In this document: positions 25,872-35,522 of the stretch, piece after piece
How positions within the stretch are numbered: position 1 is the first letter of the stretch
Layout of the letters: the number at the start of each line of letters is the position of its first letter
Assembly: GCA_021847835.1 (NCBI GenBank)
Contig: JAJZPR010000005.1
Coordinates: forward strand, 89,184 to 153,183
Length of the DNA: 64,000 nucleotides
Direction of reading: 5' to 3'
Origin: Pseudomonadota bacterium
GTDB taxonomy: Bacteria; Pseudomonadota; Gammaproteobacteria; Burkholderiales; Thiobacillaceae
Notes under the pieces: generated by a model
Seen by the model: the letters and a program-made list of their open reading frames with translations, nothing else
The model's database searches: none
What the model was told of the DNA's origin: nothing
Program-made: the position numbers and the translations under genes

Positions 25872-26677
25872 CAGGTCAGCCTCCTTCTCAGCCACGCCGA
25901 GGCGTAGTCGATGATCAAAATGGTGGCCAGAATGACCAGGATCAGCGCCGCCGACTGGCCGTAGTCGAACAGGCGCAGGGTGTCATGCAGCGCGAGCCCG
26001 ATGCCGCCCGCGCCGACCAGGCCGAGCACCGAGGCCATGCGCACGTTGCGGTCGAGGATGTACAGGGTGTAACCCAGCGCCTCGCGCAGGATGGACGGCC
26101 AGCCGGCGTACATCACCCGCTGCGGGAAATTCGCGCCGGTGGCGGCCACGCCTTCGCAGACGCCGGGGTCGATGCGCTCCAGGCTTTCGGCGAAGAACTT
26201 GCCGAGGAAGCCCGCCGTGTGCACGCCGAGCGCCAGCGCGCCGGGCAGCGGCCCCAGCCCCAGCGCGGCGACGAAGATCAGGGCGAGCAGCAGGTCGGGC
26301 ATGGCGCGCATGAAATTCAGCACCTCGCGGGCGATGCGGTAGGAAACCGCCCCCGGCGCGAAGTTGCGCGCGGCGAGCGGCGCCAGGAAGAATGCCACGA
26401 CCAGCGCGAACGCCGTGCCCCAAAGTGCCGTGGCCAGGGTGATACCCATGAGTTCCAGATATCTAGACAAGTCAGAGAAATCCGGCCGGCCGTAGCGGCT
26501 GAAATACTCGCCCATGTCCTCGACGCCGTAAGCGAGGGCCTCGAAGGAGATTTCCAGATCCTGCACGATCAGCCACAGCACGGCGAGCACGGCCGCTGCC
26601 CACACCGGCATGAGGTTGCGCGGTCTGGGCGGCAGCGCGGCCGCCGGCGCGCGCGCTTTCAGTTCATGAATGTTCAT
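25871..26677 (-). CDS. phnE: PhnE, phosphonate ABC permease (second copy)
   Basis: A 268-residue inner-membrane permease with about six helices. The ABC coupling region appears in FFAESLERIDPGVCEGVAATGA, followed by LGLVGAGGIG. It is the second of two adjacent phnE-type genes whose products probably form a heterodimer in the PhnCDE importer. The start overlaps the first phnE by four bases. Confidence 0.94.
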   Translation of the reverse strand: MNIHELKARAPAAALPPRPRNLMPVWAAAVLAVLWLIVQDLEISFEALAYGVEDMGEYFSRYGRPDFSDLSRYLELMGITLATALWGTAFALVVAFFLAPLAARNFAPGAVSYRIAREVLNFMRAMPDLLLALIFVAALGLGPLPGALALGVHTAGFLGKFFAESLERIDPGVCEGVAATGANFPQRVMYAGWPSILREALGYTLYILDRNVRMASVLGLVGAGGIGLALHDTLRLFDYGQSAALILVILATILIIDYASAWLRRRLT

Positions 26678-27489
26678 TTGCTTCTCCCGTGGATGATGCG
26701 GCTGCGTAATTGATCGGAGAGGCGGTCGAGCAGCGTCACCACCAGATAGATGGACAGCGCGATCAGCAGCAGGCGGTCGTACTGGAACAGGCGCATCGAC
26801 ATCACCAGGTCGTAGCCGATGCCGCCGGCGCCGACCAGACCGAGGATGGCGGCCGCGCGCAGGTTGTGGTCGAGGATGTACATCACGGTGCCGACGAAGT
26901 CCGGCAGCGCCTGCGGCAGCATGGCGAAGAAGCGCACCTGCAGCCAGCCGGCGCCGTGGGCACGCACGCCCTCCACCGCTTTTGGATCCACGACCTCGAT
27001 GGACTCGGCGAAGAACTTGCCCATGAAACCCACGGTCACGAAGGCCAGCGCCATGACGCCGGGCAAGGGGCCAAGCCCGACCGCCGACACGAACACCAGC
27101 GCCCACACCAGTTCGGGCAACGCGCGCATCAGGCTCAGCAGGTCGCGCGTGACGCGGTAGACCGCAGGATGCGGCGTGGCGTTGGCGGCGGCCAATATGC
27201 CGAGCGGCAGGCTGACGACGATGGCAATGGCGGTGGCCAGCACGGTCATCTCGATGGTTTCGAGCATCTTGTCCAGCAGTTGCTGCACGTAGCCCCAGTC
27301 GGGCGTGACGAACATCTGCCCGGCAAACGCGAGCATCCGGCCGATCGAGCCGATCAGGCGGACGAAATCCACCTCCACGACCGGCGCCGTCAGCGCCAGC
27401 GCGGCGAGCAGGACCAGCGTGCCGACGACGAGCGGTAGCGGCGGCAGGCCGCTAGGCGTAGGCCAGCGCAAGGTCAAGGTGGGTGTCAT
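26674..27489 (-). CDS. phnE: PhnE, phosphonate ABC permease (first copy)
   Basis: A 271-residue inner-membrane permease, about six helices, with coupling segment FFAESIEVVDPKAVEGVRAHGA and ILGLVGAGGIGYDL. It is clearly related to the downstream copy. I use the ATG at 27489, which makes the gene overlap the end of phnC by 38 bases; a GTG at 27504 is possible. Confidence 0.94.
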   Translation of the reverse strand: MTPTLTLRWPTPSGLPPLPLVVGTLVLLAALALTAPVVEVDFVRLIGSIGRMLAFAGQMFVTPDWGYVQQLLDKMLETIEMTVLATAIAIVVSLPLGILAAANATPHPAVYRVTRDLLSLMRALPELVWALVFVSAVGLGPLPGVMALAFVTVGFMGKFFAESIEVVDPKAVEGVRAHGAGWLQVRFFAMLPQALPDFVGTVMYILDHNLRAAAILGLVGAGGIGYDLVMSMRLFQYDRLLLIALSIYLVVTLLDRLSDQLRSRIIHGRSK

Positions 27490-28231
27490 CTTCGATGCCC
27501 TCACGTTGATAAATGGTGCGCAGCGCCTGCGCCGTCAGTTCGGCGGGCGTACCGTCGAACACCACGCGGCCGCTGTTCATGCCGATGATGCGACCGGCGA
27601 AACGCTTGGCCAGATCCACCTGGTGCAGGTTGACCACCACGGTGATGCCGTCGCGGTCGCAGATCTCGCGCAACAGGGCCATGATCTCCTCGCTCGACAC
27701 CGGATCCAGACTCGCCACCGGTTCGTCGGCCAGGATCACTTTCGGCCGCTGCGCCAGCGCGCGGGCGATGCCCACCCGCTGCTGCTGCCCGCCGGAGAGC
27801 TTGTCGGCCCGGCTCCAGGCCTTGTCGGTGAGGCCCACGCGCGCCAGGGCTTCGTGCGCGACGTCCAGGTCTTCGCGGCGGAACAGGTAGAACACGCTGC
27901 CGACCCAGGAGCGCTGCGCCAGGCGCCCGGTGAGCACGTTGGTGACGACCGACAGGCGGTCCACCAGGTTGAACTGCTGGAACACCATCGCCACCCGCGA
28001 GCGGATGGTGCGCAGGCTGCGCGCATCGACGGTTTCGCCGTCGATGCGCACCGCGCCTGCGGTGGGCGTTTCCAGCCCGTTCATCAGGCGCAGCAGGGTG
28101 GATTTGCCGGCGCCGCTGGGGCCCAGCACCACGGTGAAACTGCCCGATTGAATCTCCGCGTCGATGCCCTTGAGGGCCTCGAAGCCGTTGGGAAAGCGTT
28201 TTGTTGCGGACTGGATGGAAATCGTGGACAT
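27452..28231 (-). CDS. phnC: PhnC, phosphonate import ATPase
   Basis: A 259-residue ABC ATPase with Walker A GPSGAGKST, signature LSGGQQQRVGIARAL and Walker B VILADEPVASLD. It energises uptake of phosphonates with PhnD and the two PhnE permeases. A GGAG ribosome site precedes the ATG and a strong hairpin separates it from phnD. Confidence 0.96.
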   Translation of the reverse strand: MSTISIQSATKRFPNGFEALKGIDAEIQSGSFTVVLGPSGAGKSTLLRLMNGLETPTAGAVRIDGETVDARSLRTIRSRVAMVFQQFNLVDRLSVVTNVLTGRLAQRSWVGSVFYLFRREDLDVAHEALARVGLTDKAWSRADKLSGGQQQRVGIARALAQRPKVILADEPVASLDPVSSEEIMALLREICDRDGITVVVNLHQVDLAKRFAGRIIGMNSGRVVFDGTPAELTAQALRTIYQREGIEDDTHLDLALAYA

Positions 28232-28249
28232 GCGTTTTTCTCCTTGCGC

Positions 28250-28280
28250 GAGAAAGGCGGGCGCGCGGCCCGCCTTTCTC
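28250..28280 (-). terminator. Intercistronic hairpin between phnD and phnC
   Basis: A perfect 13-bp stem, GAGAAAGGCGGGC (28250-28262) with GCCCGCCTTTCTC (28268-28280), and a 5-base loop. No U tract follows in the leftward direction, so it is more likely an mRNA-stabilising or attenuating stem than a full terminator. Such stems often raise the amount of binding protein over the membrane parts of ABC importers. Confidence 0.6.
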
Positions 28281-28286
28281 TGGGGA

Positions 28287-29159
28287 TTACTTGAGCATCT
28301 GCTCTTTCTTCAGGCCGAGTTCCTTCACCATGTCGCGGATCATCTGGTAGTCCTTGGGGCCGACGGCGACGTAGTGGCTCAGGTTGCCGTAGCCCGTGAC
28401 CTTGATTTCCTTGTGGGCGTTGAGGATGGCGTCCTGGATCTTCTTCTTGGTCGCCGCGGGCAGGTCCTTCCGGTACACCAGCGGCGAGCCGGGCAGCGGA
28501 TCGGATTCCTTGACCACGCAGTTGGTCTCTTTGCTGATAAGGCCCTTGGCCAGCATCTTCTCGTAGGTGATGTCATTGTCGGCGGCGGCGTCCACGGTCT
28601 TGTTCTTGACCGCGAGTTCGGCGGCGTCGTGCGAGCCGGAATAGGTGAACTTGCCGAAGAACTGCTGCGGCATCATGCCGGTTTCCTTCTTGACCATGTA
28701 GGTGGGCATCAGGCCGCCCGAAGTCGAGGCCGGATCGACGAAGGCCACGCTCTTGCCCTTGAGGTCCTTGATCGACTTGATGCCGGAATCGCAGGGCGCG
28801 ATGAACAGGCTCTTGTAGGTGTGCGAAGTGCTGCCCTCGCGGATGCCGACGGCGAAGGCTTCGGCGCCGGCTTCCTGCTCGGCGAGGTAATAGGACAGCG
28901 GGCCGAACCAGGCGACGTCGACGCGCTTCTTCTTCATGCCTTCGATGACGCCGGAATAGTCGGTGGCGGTGTAGACCTTCACCTTCTGGCCCAGCTTCTT
29001 CTCCAGGTGGGCGCGCATGGGCTCGAACTTGGCGACCATTTCCTCGTTGTTTTCGGCCGGAATGAGGCCCATGACGAGGTCGCGCGCCTGGGCGGAAACG
29101 GCGGTCAGGGAAAGGGCCAGCGCCAGCGCGCTTGCCCGGAAAGTGTGTTTCACATACAT
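28287..29159 (-). CDS. phnD: PhnD, periplasmic phosphonate-binding protein
   Basis: A 290-residue solute-binding protein with a signal peptide (hydrophobic core about residues 9-23, cleavage near AQA-RD) and the family segments GLIPAENNEEMVAKFEPM, TATDYSGVIEGM and DVAWFGPLSYYLA. It delivers phosphonates to PhnCE. It lies directly after phnF and before the intercistronic hairpin. Confidence 0.96.
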   Translation of the reverse strand: MYVKHTFRASALALALSLTAVSAQARDLVMGLIPAENNEEMVAKFEPMRAHLEKKLGQKVKVYTATDYSGVIEGMKKKRVDVAWFGPLSYYLAEQEAGAEAFAVGIREGSTSHTYKSLFIAPCDSGIKSIKDLKGKSVAFVDPASTSGGLMPTYMVKKETGMMPQQFFGKFTYSGSHDAAELAVKNKTVDAAADNDITYEKMLAKGLISKETNCVVKESDPLPGSPLVYRKDLPAATKKKIQDAILNAHKEIKVTGYGNLSHYVAVGPKDYQMIRDMVKELGLKKEQMLK

Positions 29160-29194
29160 TGCAGTTGCTCCCGTAAGGTTGATCAAGAAACAGG

Positions 29195-29923
29195 TCAAGG
29201 ATTGATGCGCAGTTGGATCCGGTCGGCGCGAAACCGGGTCAGGGCGTATTCGAGCGGGGTACCGTCCCGTTCGTCTACATTGACGCTTTTGACCCGCAGC
29301 ACGGGCTGGTTCTGGGCCATGCCCAGCAGCGAGGCATCGTCGCCTTGCGGGAGCGCCGCGCTCACCAGGCTTTCGATGCGGCGCAGCTTGAGCCCGTGGC
29401 GGGCGGCCAGATGCTCGTGCAGCGAGCCGCCGGCGTAGTCGGCCAGGCCGTCGGGAAAAGCCCGCTGCGGCAGGAAATGGGAAATCACGCAAATGGGCCG
29501 GTCGTCGGCCAGGCGCAGCGACTCGATCCAGACGACCGGATCGTTCTCGGCCAGGCGCAGCCGCGCGGCCACGCCGCCGCGCGCCGGAATCGCCAGCTTG
29601 CGCAGGATGCGGTTGCCCGCGGTCTTGCCCAGCGACTCGAAGGTTTCGGTGAAGCGGGTGCCGCTGCCCAGCACGTAATCGGCGGGTGCGTCGAGCACGA
29701 AGGTGCCGCGGCCGTGGCGGCGTTCGAGCAGGCCTTCGGAGACCAGGTCGTCGACCGCGCGGCGGACGGTGTGGCGGTTGACGCCGAAGCGCTCCGCCAG
29801 CTCGTTTTCCGAGGGCAGGCACGCGCCCGGCGATAGGAAGGACGCGATTTCTTCCTTGAGCAGCCTGGCGATCTGGCTGTAGATCGCTTCGCCGCCATTC
29901 CGTTGCAGTGCCACCAGACTCAT
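29195..29923 (-). CDS. phnF: PhnF, GntR/HutC-family regulator of the phn operon
   Basis: A 242-residue regulator: N-terminal GntR winged helix (YSQIARLLKEEI, LPSENELAERFGVNRHTVRRAV, about residues 15-75) and a C-terminal UTRA ligand-binding domain with RFRADRIQLRI at the end. PhnF proteins usually repress phosphonate genes. As the first gene of the operon it is probably autoregulated through the two TCTAGA-centred sites around its own promoter and start codon. Confidence 0.93.
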   Translation of the reverse strand: MSLVALQRNGGEAIYSQIARLLKEEIASFLSPGACLPSENELAERFGVNRHTVRRAVDDLVSEGLLERRHGRGTFVLDAPADYVLGSGTRFTETFESLGKTAGNRILRKLAIPARGGVAARLRLAENDPVVWIESLRLADDRPICVISHFLPQRAFPDGLADYAGGSLHEHLAARHGLKLRRIESLVSAALPQGDDASLLGMAQNQPVLRVKSVNVDERDGTPLEYALTRFRADRIQLRINP

Positions 29924-29961
29924 CTAGACATCCCGACATTAAATTTGCGGGAAGTCTAGAT
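29922..29961. promoter_or_regulatory. Paired TCTAGA operator half-sites, probable PhnF sites
   Basis: ATCTAGAC (29922-29929) and its exact inverse GTCTAGAT (29954-29961) flank 24 bases. The first overlaps the phnF start codon and the second covers the predicted -10 box. Each contains the palindrome TCTAGA, as expected for a dimeric GntR-type repressor. Assignment to PhnF rests on position. Confidence 0.6.
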
Positions 29962-29986
29962 GCCTAATGTGACGAGAAAATGACGG
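29953..29986 (-). promoter_or_regulatory. Candidate Pho-box promoter of the phn operon
   Basis: Reading leftwards, CCGTCATTTTCTCGTCAC (29986-29969) fits two 7-base PhoB repeats separated by four bases, with three mismatches to CTGTCAT-N4-CTGTCAC. TAGACT (29958-29953) follows after ten bases as a -10 box, the same spacing seen at the phoB promoter here. Transcription would begin near 29946, just before phnF. Confidence 0.55.
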
Positions 29987-30073
29987 AGGATGCTTCTATG
30001 CCGGAAAGCCCGGGCAAGGGCGACAGGCGAGAGGTTTAGGGGCGGTGACGCAAGAGACTGGCGGACCGCAAGG

Positions 30074-30688
30074 CTACGCCGCCTGTGGCAGGATTTCCTT
30101 CAGCAGCGGCAGGGTGATGCGCCGCTTGTGTTCGAGGCTGTAGCGGTCGAGCGCTTCGACGATCTGCAACAGTTGGCCAAGATTGCGGCTGGCGCGGGTG
30201 AGCAGCCAGGCGGCGATGGCGGGGTCGAGGTCGAAGCCGAGGTCGAGGGCGTGCTTCACGAGCGCGGCCTGCATGTCTGCGTCGCTCAGGGGGTGGAGGC
30301 GGTAGACGAGGCCCCAGCCCAGGCGGGTGCGCAGGTCTTCGCGCAGCTTCAATCCGGCGGGCGCGTTCTCGCCGGCGGCGACGAAGCGCTGCCCGGCGGC
30401 TCTGGCGCGGTTATAGGCGTCGAAGGCGGCGATCTGTGCGGCCTCGTCCAGGGGGCCGATGTCGTCGAACACAGCGATGCCCGGCGCTTCCGCCGCCAGC
30501 GCATCGAGCAGGTGGGTCTTGCCGCTGCCGGGCGGGCCCCATATATATAAGGCAGTCTCGGCGGTTTCGCCTTCCAGCCATTTCCTGAGATGGTCGAGCA
30601 GTTCCCGGTTGGGGCCGGGGATGAAATTGTCCAGGGTGGGCCGGGCGGCGGGCCGGATGTCGAGCAGCAGCTGTTGCATGGCCGACAT
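30074..30688 (-). CDS. hda: Hda, DnaA-related regulator of replication initiation
   Basis: A 204-residue AAA+ protein homologous to the DnaA ATPase domain without the DNA-binding domain. It shows an N-terminal sliding-clamp binding motif (QQLLLDI), Walker [10 protein letters not shown] near residue 51 and a Walker B-like IAVFDDIG. Hda with the clamp stimulates ATP hydrolysis by DnaA to prevent re-initiation. An ATG three codons further in (30679) is an equally good start and would give 201 residues. Confidence 0.93.
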   Translation of the reverse strand: MSAMQQLLLDIRPAARPTLDNFIPGPNRELLDHLRKWLEGETAETALYIWGPPGSGKTHLLDALAAEAPGIAVFDDIGPLDEAAQIAAFDAYNRARAAGQRFVAAGENAPAGLKLREDLRTRLGWGLVYRLHPLSDADMQAALVKHALDLGFDLDPAIAAWLLTRASRNLGQLLQIVEALDRYSLEHKRRITLPLLKEILPQAA

Positions 30689-30760
30689 TATCCCGAAAAT
30701 TCCGGTTTACATGACGGGCAAGGCGGCTTAAATTCGCTGATCCGATTGGAAGAAGTAGCC

Positions 30761-31822
30761 ATGCAGTCCAGTGCCTTACAGTTTATGAAACAGATCAGCG
30801 TGCCGCCCATCGTGGAAGAGCGGCTGGATGATGCCGAGCGCGCCGCGCTCAAGGCCGAGATCAAGGCCTTGATGAAGCAGCAGGACGCGGTGCTGGTGGC
30901 GCATTACTACACCAACGCCGATCTGCAGGACCTGGCCGAGGAAACCGGCGGCAAGGTGTCGGATTCGCTGGAAATGGCGCGCTTCGGCCATGCCCATCCG
31001 GCCAGGACCATCATCGTGGCCGGGGTGCGCTTCATGGGCGAAACCGCCAAGATCCTCAACCCGGAAAAGCGCGTGCTGATGCCGACTTTGGAGGCGGAAT
31101 GCTCGCTCGACCTGTCCTGCCCGGCCAAGGAATTTTCCGAGTTCTGCGACCAGCATCCCGACCGCACCGTGGTGGTGTATTCCAATACCAGCGCCGCGGT
31201 GAAGGCGCGCGCCGACTGGGTGGTGACTTCCAGCATTGCGGTCAAGCTGGCCAAGTATTTGCACGCGCGCGGCGAGAAGCTGTTGTGGGCGCCGGATAGA
31301 CACCTGGGCCGCTACGTGCAGCAGGTGAGCGGCGCCGACATGCTGCTGTGGGAAGGCAGTTGCGTGGTGCACGAGGCTTTCCAGGCCGACGCGCTGATAC
31401 GCCTGAAAAAACTGCATCCCGAGGCTGCCGTGCTGGTGCACCCAGAGTCGCCAGAAGATGTGATCGCGCTCGCCGACGTGGTGGGCTCGACTACCCAGAT
31501 CATCGAGGCAGCGAAGAATCTGCCCAACCGCGAATTCATCGTCGCCACCGACAACGGCATTTTCCACAAGATGCACGAAGAAGCCCCCGGCAAGGTGCTG
31601 ATCGAAGCACCCACCAGCGGCCATGGCGCCACCTGCCTCTCCTGCGCGCACTGCCCGTGGATGGCGATGAACGGGCTCAGGCATCTCAAACAGGTACTGG
31701 AAACCGGCGCCAATGAAATCCACATCGATGAGGACATCCGGCGCAAAGCGGTCGTTCCCATCGAACGCATGCTCGACTTCGCCGCCAAGATGAAGGCCGG
31801 GGTTATTTCAGATATCGATTGA
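30761..31822 (+). CDS. nadA: Quinolinate synthase A
   Basis: Condenses iminoaspartate with dihydroxyacetone phosphate to quinolinate in NAD synthesis. The 353-residue protein holds an oxygen-sensitive 4Fe-4S cluster; the ligand cysteines lie in [19 protein letters not shown] and the [13 protein letters not shown] segment. The ATG at 30761 follows a GAAGAAG-like ribosome site. The gene stands without nadB and overlaps the convergent membrane-protein gene by 20 bases. Confidence 0.96.
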   Translation: MQSSALQFMKQISVPPIVEERLDDAERAALKAEIKALMKQQDAVLVAHYYTNADLQDLAEETGGKVSDSLEMARFGHAHPARTIIVAGVRFMGETAKILNPEKRVLMPTLEAECSLDLSCPAKEFSEFCDQHPDRTVVVYSNTSAAVKARADWVVTSSIAVKLAKYLHARGEKLLWAPDRHLGRYVQQVSGADMLLWEGSCVVHEAFQADALIRLKKLHPEAAVLVHPESPEDVIALADVVGSTTQIIEAAKNLPNREFIVATDNGIFHKMHEEAPGKVLIEAPTSGHGATCLSCAHCPWMAMNGLRHLKQVLETGANEIHIDEDIRRKAVVPIERMLDFAAKMKAGVISDID

Positions 31823-32417
31823 GCTGGCGGTCGTGCCAGCCTGACAGCAGCAACTGCGAAACCAGGCCGCCGGTCAGTGCCAGCAGCATGTCCCATTGCG
31901 TGTCCCAGATGTCGCCCTGGGTGGCAAGGAATTCGTCAGCTTCGGCGCCATACAAGAGTGCCGCCCACCATTCGATGAATTCGTAGGTGGCGGACACCGC
32001 CAGCACCACACAGCTCACCAGGAAAAACAGCCAGCCGCCGGGTTTGAGCGGCGACAGCCGGACGAGAATTTCGCGCGCAAGAATGGCGGGCACGAAACCC
32101 TGGGCCAAGTGACCAATGCGGTCGTAGTGGTTGCGCGAAAAGTCGAACAAGTCCTGTATCCAGAAACCCAATGGCATGCGCGAATAAGTGTAGTGTCCGC
32201 CCAGCATCAGCACCAGGCCATGGAAGAACAGCAGGCCATACAGGAGCGGCGTGAGCGGGAAGGTTTTGCGGGTGAAATACAGGATGGGCAGCGCGATCAG
32301 CACCGGCATGACTTCCATCCACCAGGTGAGGCGGTCGTAAGGGTCGATGCCGGAAGCGACGAGCGCGGCCAGCGTGGCCAGCAGTAGAGCGGTCAACCGG
32401 GTTGACCGCTGCGTCAT
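31803..32417 (-). CDS. DUF2238 (YjdF-like) inner-membrane protein
   Basis: A 204-residue membrane protein with about six hydrophobic helices and the family segments [28 protein letters not shown] and [11 protein letters not shown] with [16 protein letters not shown]. The conserved acidic and histidine residues suggest a catalytic or metal-binding role, but the function is unknown. It overlaps the ubiB stop by four bases and so may be expressed with it. Confidence 0.88.
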   Translation of the reverse strand: MTQRSTRLTALLLATLAALVASGIDPYDRLTWWMEVMPVLIALPILYFTRKTFPLTPLLYGLLFFHGLVLMLGGHYTYSRMPLGFWIQDLFDFSRNHYDRIGHLAQGFVPAILAREILVRLSPLKPGGWLFFLVSCVVLAVSATYEFIEWWAALLYGAEADEFLATQGDIWDTQWDMLLALTGGLVSQLLLSGWHDRQLNRYLK

Positions 32418-33943
32418 CTGATCCAGCCGACCAGGGCGAAGGCCGCGACAACCACTACTGCGGCCAGCGCGATGCGCTCGATCCGGCGCTGGCGCGCCTC
32501 AAGATCCCTGATCTGTGCCTGCAGTTCGCTGTCTTTCGCCGGGCGCGACAGGAAGGCGTGGGTCAGGCGCGGCAGCTGCGGCAGCACGCGTGCCCATTCC
32601 GGCGCTTCTTCCTTCATGCGCCGCACCAGGCCGCGCCAGCCGAGCTGCTCGCTCATCCAGCGCTCGAGATAGGGTTTTCCGGTCTTCCACAAATCTAGGT
32701 CCGGGTCGAGCTGCCGGCCCAGGCCCTCGATTTGCAGCAAGGTCTTTTGCAGCAGCACCAGTTGTGGCTGGATTTCGACGTTGAAGCGCCGCGACATGGC
32801 GAACAGGCGCATCAGCAGATGGCCGAAGGAAATGTCCTTGATCGGTTTGTCGAAATAGGGCTCGCAGCAGGCGCGCACGGCGGCTTCGAGCTCCTCCACC
32901 CGCGTATTCGCCGGCACCCAGCCGGATTCGATGTGGGCCTCGGCGAAGCGCTTGTAGTCGCGGCGGAAGGCGGCGAGGAAGTTGATGGCGAGGTAGTTCT
33001 TGTCCACCTCGGACAAGGTGCCGCAGATGCCGAAATCCACCGCCAGGTATTTGCCCCTGTCGGGCCCCTCGGTGCCGACGAAGATGTTGCCGGGGTGCAT
33101 GTCGGCATGGAAGAAGCCGTCGCGGAACACCTGGGTGAAGAAGATTTCCACGCCGTTCCTGGCCAGGCGCGGGATGTCCACGCCGGCCGCGCGCAAGGCG
33201 GTCACCTGGCTGATGGGCAGGCCGTGGATGCGTTCCATCACCATGACCGATTCGCGGCAGTAATCGAAGTGCACCTCGGGCACGCGCATGAGCGGCGAGT
33301 GCTCGAAATTGCGCTTCAGCAGCGCGGCATTGGAGGCTTCGCGCATGAGGTCGAGTTCGTCGGCCAGGGTCTTGCGGAACTCGTCCACCACCTCGCGCGG
33401 ACGCAGGCGCTTGCCGTCGGCGAAGAGCTTTTCGATCAGCAGCGCGCCGGCGTCGAGCAGGCCGAGGTCGTGCTCGATGATGCGCGAGATGCCGGGGCGC
33501 AGCACCTTGACCGCGACCGGGCGGCCGTCGTGCAGCATGGCGAAATGCACCTGCGCCACCGAAGCCGAGGCCACCGGCGTCGGGTCGAATTCCGCGAATA
33601 CCTTTTGCCAGGGCTTGCCGTAGGCGGCATTGAGTTCGCGCTCGACCTGGGCGAAGGGATAAGGCGGCACGCGGTCCTGTAACAGCGCCAGCTCGTCGGC
33701 GATGTCGTCGGGCAGGAGATCGCGGCGCGTGGACAGCATCTGCCCGAACTTGACGAACAGCGGACCCAATGACTCCAGCGCCAGGCGCAGGCGCTCGCCG
33801 CGCGCTCGGGAGAAATCGCGCCAGAAGAACAGCCCGCGCGCGAGCGGCCTGAGCCAGCGGGTGCGGGCGTGGCCGAGCAGGAAATCGTCCAGGCCGTAAC
33901 GGATGCCCACGCGCACGATCGTGAGCAGGCGCAGCAGCTTCAT
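32414..33943 (-). CDS. ubiB: UbiB, ABC1/ADCK-family kinase-like ubiquinone biosynthesis protein
   Basis: A 509-residue atypical kinase-fold protein with the family KxGQ motif ([16 protein letters not shown], about residue 65), a [10 protein letters not shown] nucleotide-binding lysine, HADMHPGN and AVDFGICG, and two hydrophobic C-terminal segments anchoring it to the membrane. It is needed for ubiquinone synthesis, perhaps by extracting lipid intermediates. It lies downstream of ubiE-ubiJ, separated by an inverted repeat. Confidence 0.96.
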   Translation of the reverse strand: MKLLRLLTIVRVGIRYGLDDFLLGHARTRWLRPLARGLFFWRDFSRARGERLRLALESLGPLFVKFGQMLSTRRDLLPDDIADELALLQDRVPPYPFAQVERELNAAYGKPWQKVFAEFDPTPVASASVAQVHFAMLHDGRPVAVKVLRPGISRIIEHDLGLLDAGALLIEKLFADGKRLRPREVVDEFRKTLADELDLMREASNAALLKRNFEHSPLMRVPEVHFDYCRESVMVMERIHGLPISQVTALRAAGVDIPRLARNGVEIFFTQVFRDGFFHADMHPGNIFVGTEGPDRGKYLAVDFGICGTLSEVDKNYLAINFLAAFRRDYKRFAEAHIESGWVPANTRVEELEAAVRACCEPYFDKPIKDISFGHLLMRLFAMSRRFNVEIQPQLVLLQKTLLQIEGLGRQLDPDLDLWKTGKPYLERWMSEQLGWRGLVRRMKEEAPEWARVLPQLPRLTHAFLSRPAKDSELQAQIRDLEARQRRIERIALAAVVVVAAFALVGWIR

Positions 33944-33960
33944 CCTGAAAAGCCCATTTT

Positions 33961-34097
33961 CAACGCAGAGACGCAGAGACGCAGAGCAAGGCCAATTGAG
34001 TCGCGGTATCCAGGGCCATCACCAAACGGATGGGCATCAGAAAATCTGCAGCAGATTGGCTTATTGAATTTCTCTGTGTCTCTGCGTCTCTGCGTTG
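33961..34097. repeat. Long inverted repeat of ACGCAGAG units between ubiJ and ubiB
   Basis: The left arm (33961-33986) is three tandem ACGCAGAG-type units. The right arm (34072-34097) is its inverse with one mismatch over 26 bases, and the arms enclose about 85 bases without a gene. It sits inside an apparent operon, so it is unlikely to be a strong terminator. Confidence 0.7.
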
Positions 34098-34109
34098 AAG
34101 CTTTCTGGT

Positions 34110-34685
34110 TCATGCTGTTTTTTCCAGGCGCGCCAGACGCGCTTCCAGGCGCGCGGCATCGTCGCGCAGTTGGTCGACTTCGCGGTTGAAGCGCTCGATG
34201 TCGACGCGGCTCGCCAGCATGGGCGACTCCTCCACCGCGTATTCGGCGAAGGCGCGCGCGGCATCTTCTGTCGCCTGTTTCATCCAGCCGCCGAAGGCGC
34301 GGCCGGTTTCGGCCATGCGAAAGCCCATGACCGGGCCGAACAGGCGGGACAATTCCGCTTCGGCATCGAGATCGAGTTGCTGGAAGGCATCGTTGAAGGC
34401 GGACAGCAGATCCGCGTCGCCCTCGGTGCGCAGCTCGCGGAAGGCCGCCTTGCCTTTTTCCGGGATGCGGAGCAGGACATCGGGAGTAATGAAGATGCTT
34501 GCCTCGGCAGCCGTTTCGGGGGCGAGGTGCAGGCCGCCGGCCTCGTCGATCCGCAAATGCACGCGGAACAGGGCCATATCCAGCGCCAGCGTGCGCCCGG
34601 CGTGCCTGGCGAGCAGATCGCGCGCGCCGGGCGTCTGCGTGAACAGGCGGTTCAGTCCGCCGGTGATCAGCTGCTCGGCGATCAA
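34110..34685 (-). CDS. ubiJ: UbiJ, SCP2-domain ubiquinone biosynthesis accessory factor
   Basis: A 191-residue protein with an SCP2 sterol-carrier-like lipid-binding domain (about residues 15-115) and a C-terminal coiled coil ending [14 protein letters not shown], the UbiJ layout. It holds hydrophobic ubiquinone intermediates for the soluble Ubi complex. No ATG fits: the likely start is TTG at 34685, overlapping the ubiE stop as TTGA, and it begins the conserved domain ([14 protein letters not shown]) at the right place. Confidence 0.85.
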   Translation of the reverse strand: MIAEQLITGGLNRLFTQTPGARDLLARHAGRTLALDMALFRVHLRIDEAGGLHLAPETAAEASIFITPDVLLRIPEKGKAAFRELRTEGDADLLSAFNDAFQQLDLDAEAELSRLFGPVMGFRMAETGRAFGGWMKQATEDAARAFAEYAVEESPMLASRVDIERFNREVDQLRDDAARLEARLARLEKTA

Positions 34686-35422
34686 AACTTGTAGCCCCTG
34701 TGCAAGGCCACCACGCCCGCGGTGAGGTTGTGGTAGGTCACGCGCTCGAAGCCCGCGGATTCCATCATGGCCTTGAGTTCCTCCTGGCCTGGGTGCATGC
34801 GGATGGATTCGGCAAGATAGCGGTAGCTGTCCGCATCCTGGGTGATGAGCTCGCCCATTTTCGGCAGCACCTTGAAGGAGTAGGCGTCGTAGAAGGGTTC
34901 GAGCGGCTTCCACACCTTGGAGAATTCCAGCACCAGCAGGCGGCCGCCCGGCTTCAGCACGCGGTACATTTCCGCCAGCGCCACGTCCTTGTGCGTCATG
35001 TTGCGCAGGCCGAAGGACACGCACACGCAGTCGAAATGATTGTCGGGGAAGGGCAGCTTTTCCGCGTCGCACTGCGCCACCGGGGTGATCGTGCCCTCGT
35101 TCAGCAGGCGGTTCCTGCCTTCGTTGAGCATGGAATGGTTGATGTCGGTGAGCACGACCTGACCGGCCCTGCCGACTTCCTTCAAAAAGAGCCGGGTCAT
35201 GTCGCCGGTGCCGCCGGCAATGTCCAGTACCTTCTGCCCGGGCCTGAGGCCGGCCTGGCCTATGGCGAAACGCTTCCACAGCCGATGCATGCCGCCCGAC
35301 ATGAGGTCGTTCATCAAGTCGTAGCGGCGCGCGACGGAGTGGAAGACCTCGGCGACCTTGGCGGCCTTTTCCGACTCGGCAACGGTCTTGAAGCCGAAAT
35401 GTGTGGTGTTTTTCTCGTCCAT
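34682..35422 (-). CDS. ubiE: UbiE, ubiquinone/menaquinone C-methyltransferase
   Basis: A 246-residue SAM-dependent methyltransferase of the quinone pathway. Seen motifs are THFGFKTV at the start, [16 protein letters not shown] for SAM binding, [27 protein letters not shown] and the end [10 protein letters not shown]. First gene of ubiE-ubiJ-ubiB. It is divergent from phoB across about 100 bases that hold the Pho box. Confidence 0.97.
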   Translation of the reverse strand: MDEKNTTHFGFKTVAESEKAAKVAEVFHSVARRYDLMNDLMSGGMHRLWKRFAIGQAGLRPGQKVLDIAGGTGDMTRLFLKEVGRAGQVVLTDINHSMLNEGRNRLLNEGTITPVAQCDAEKLPFPDNHFDCVCVSFGLRNMTHKDVALAEMYRVLKPGGRLLVLEFSKVWKPLEPFYDAYSFKVLPKMGELITQDADSYRYLAESIRMHPGQEELKAMMESAGFERVTYHNLTAGVVALHRGYKF

Positions 35423-35456
35423 TTGGCCATTCTACCCGAGAGGAAGGCTTGTTCAT

Positions 35457-35490
35457 TCTGTCACAAAGCTGTCATTTTGGCGTCATACTA
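35457..35490 (+). promoter_or_regulatory. Pho-box promoter of phoB
   Basis: CTGTCACAAAGCTGTCAT (35457-35474) is two near-consensus PhoB repeats with the standard four-base separation. TACTAT (35485-35490) follows after ten bases as the -10 box. This is the expected arrangement of a PhoB-activated promoter and implies autoactivation of phoBR. Confidence 0.85.
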
Positions 35491-35522
35491 TGTTCGAGGA
35501 TTGAATAGACAGGAGCCTGAAC

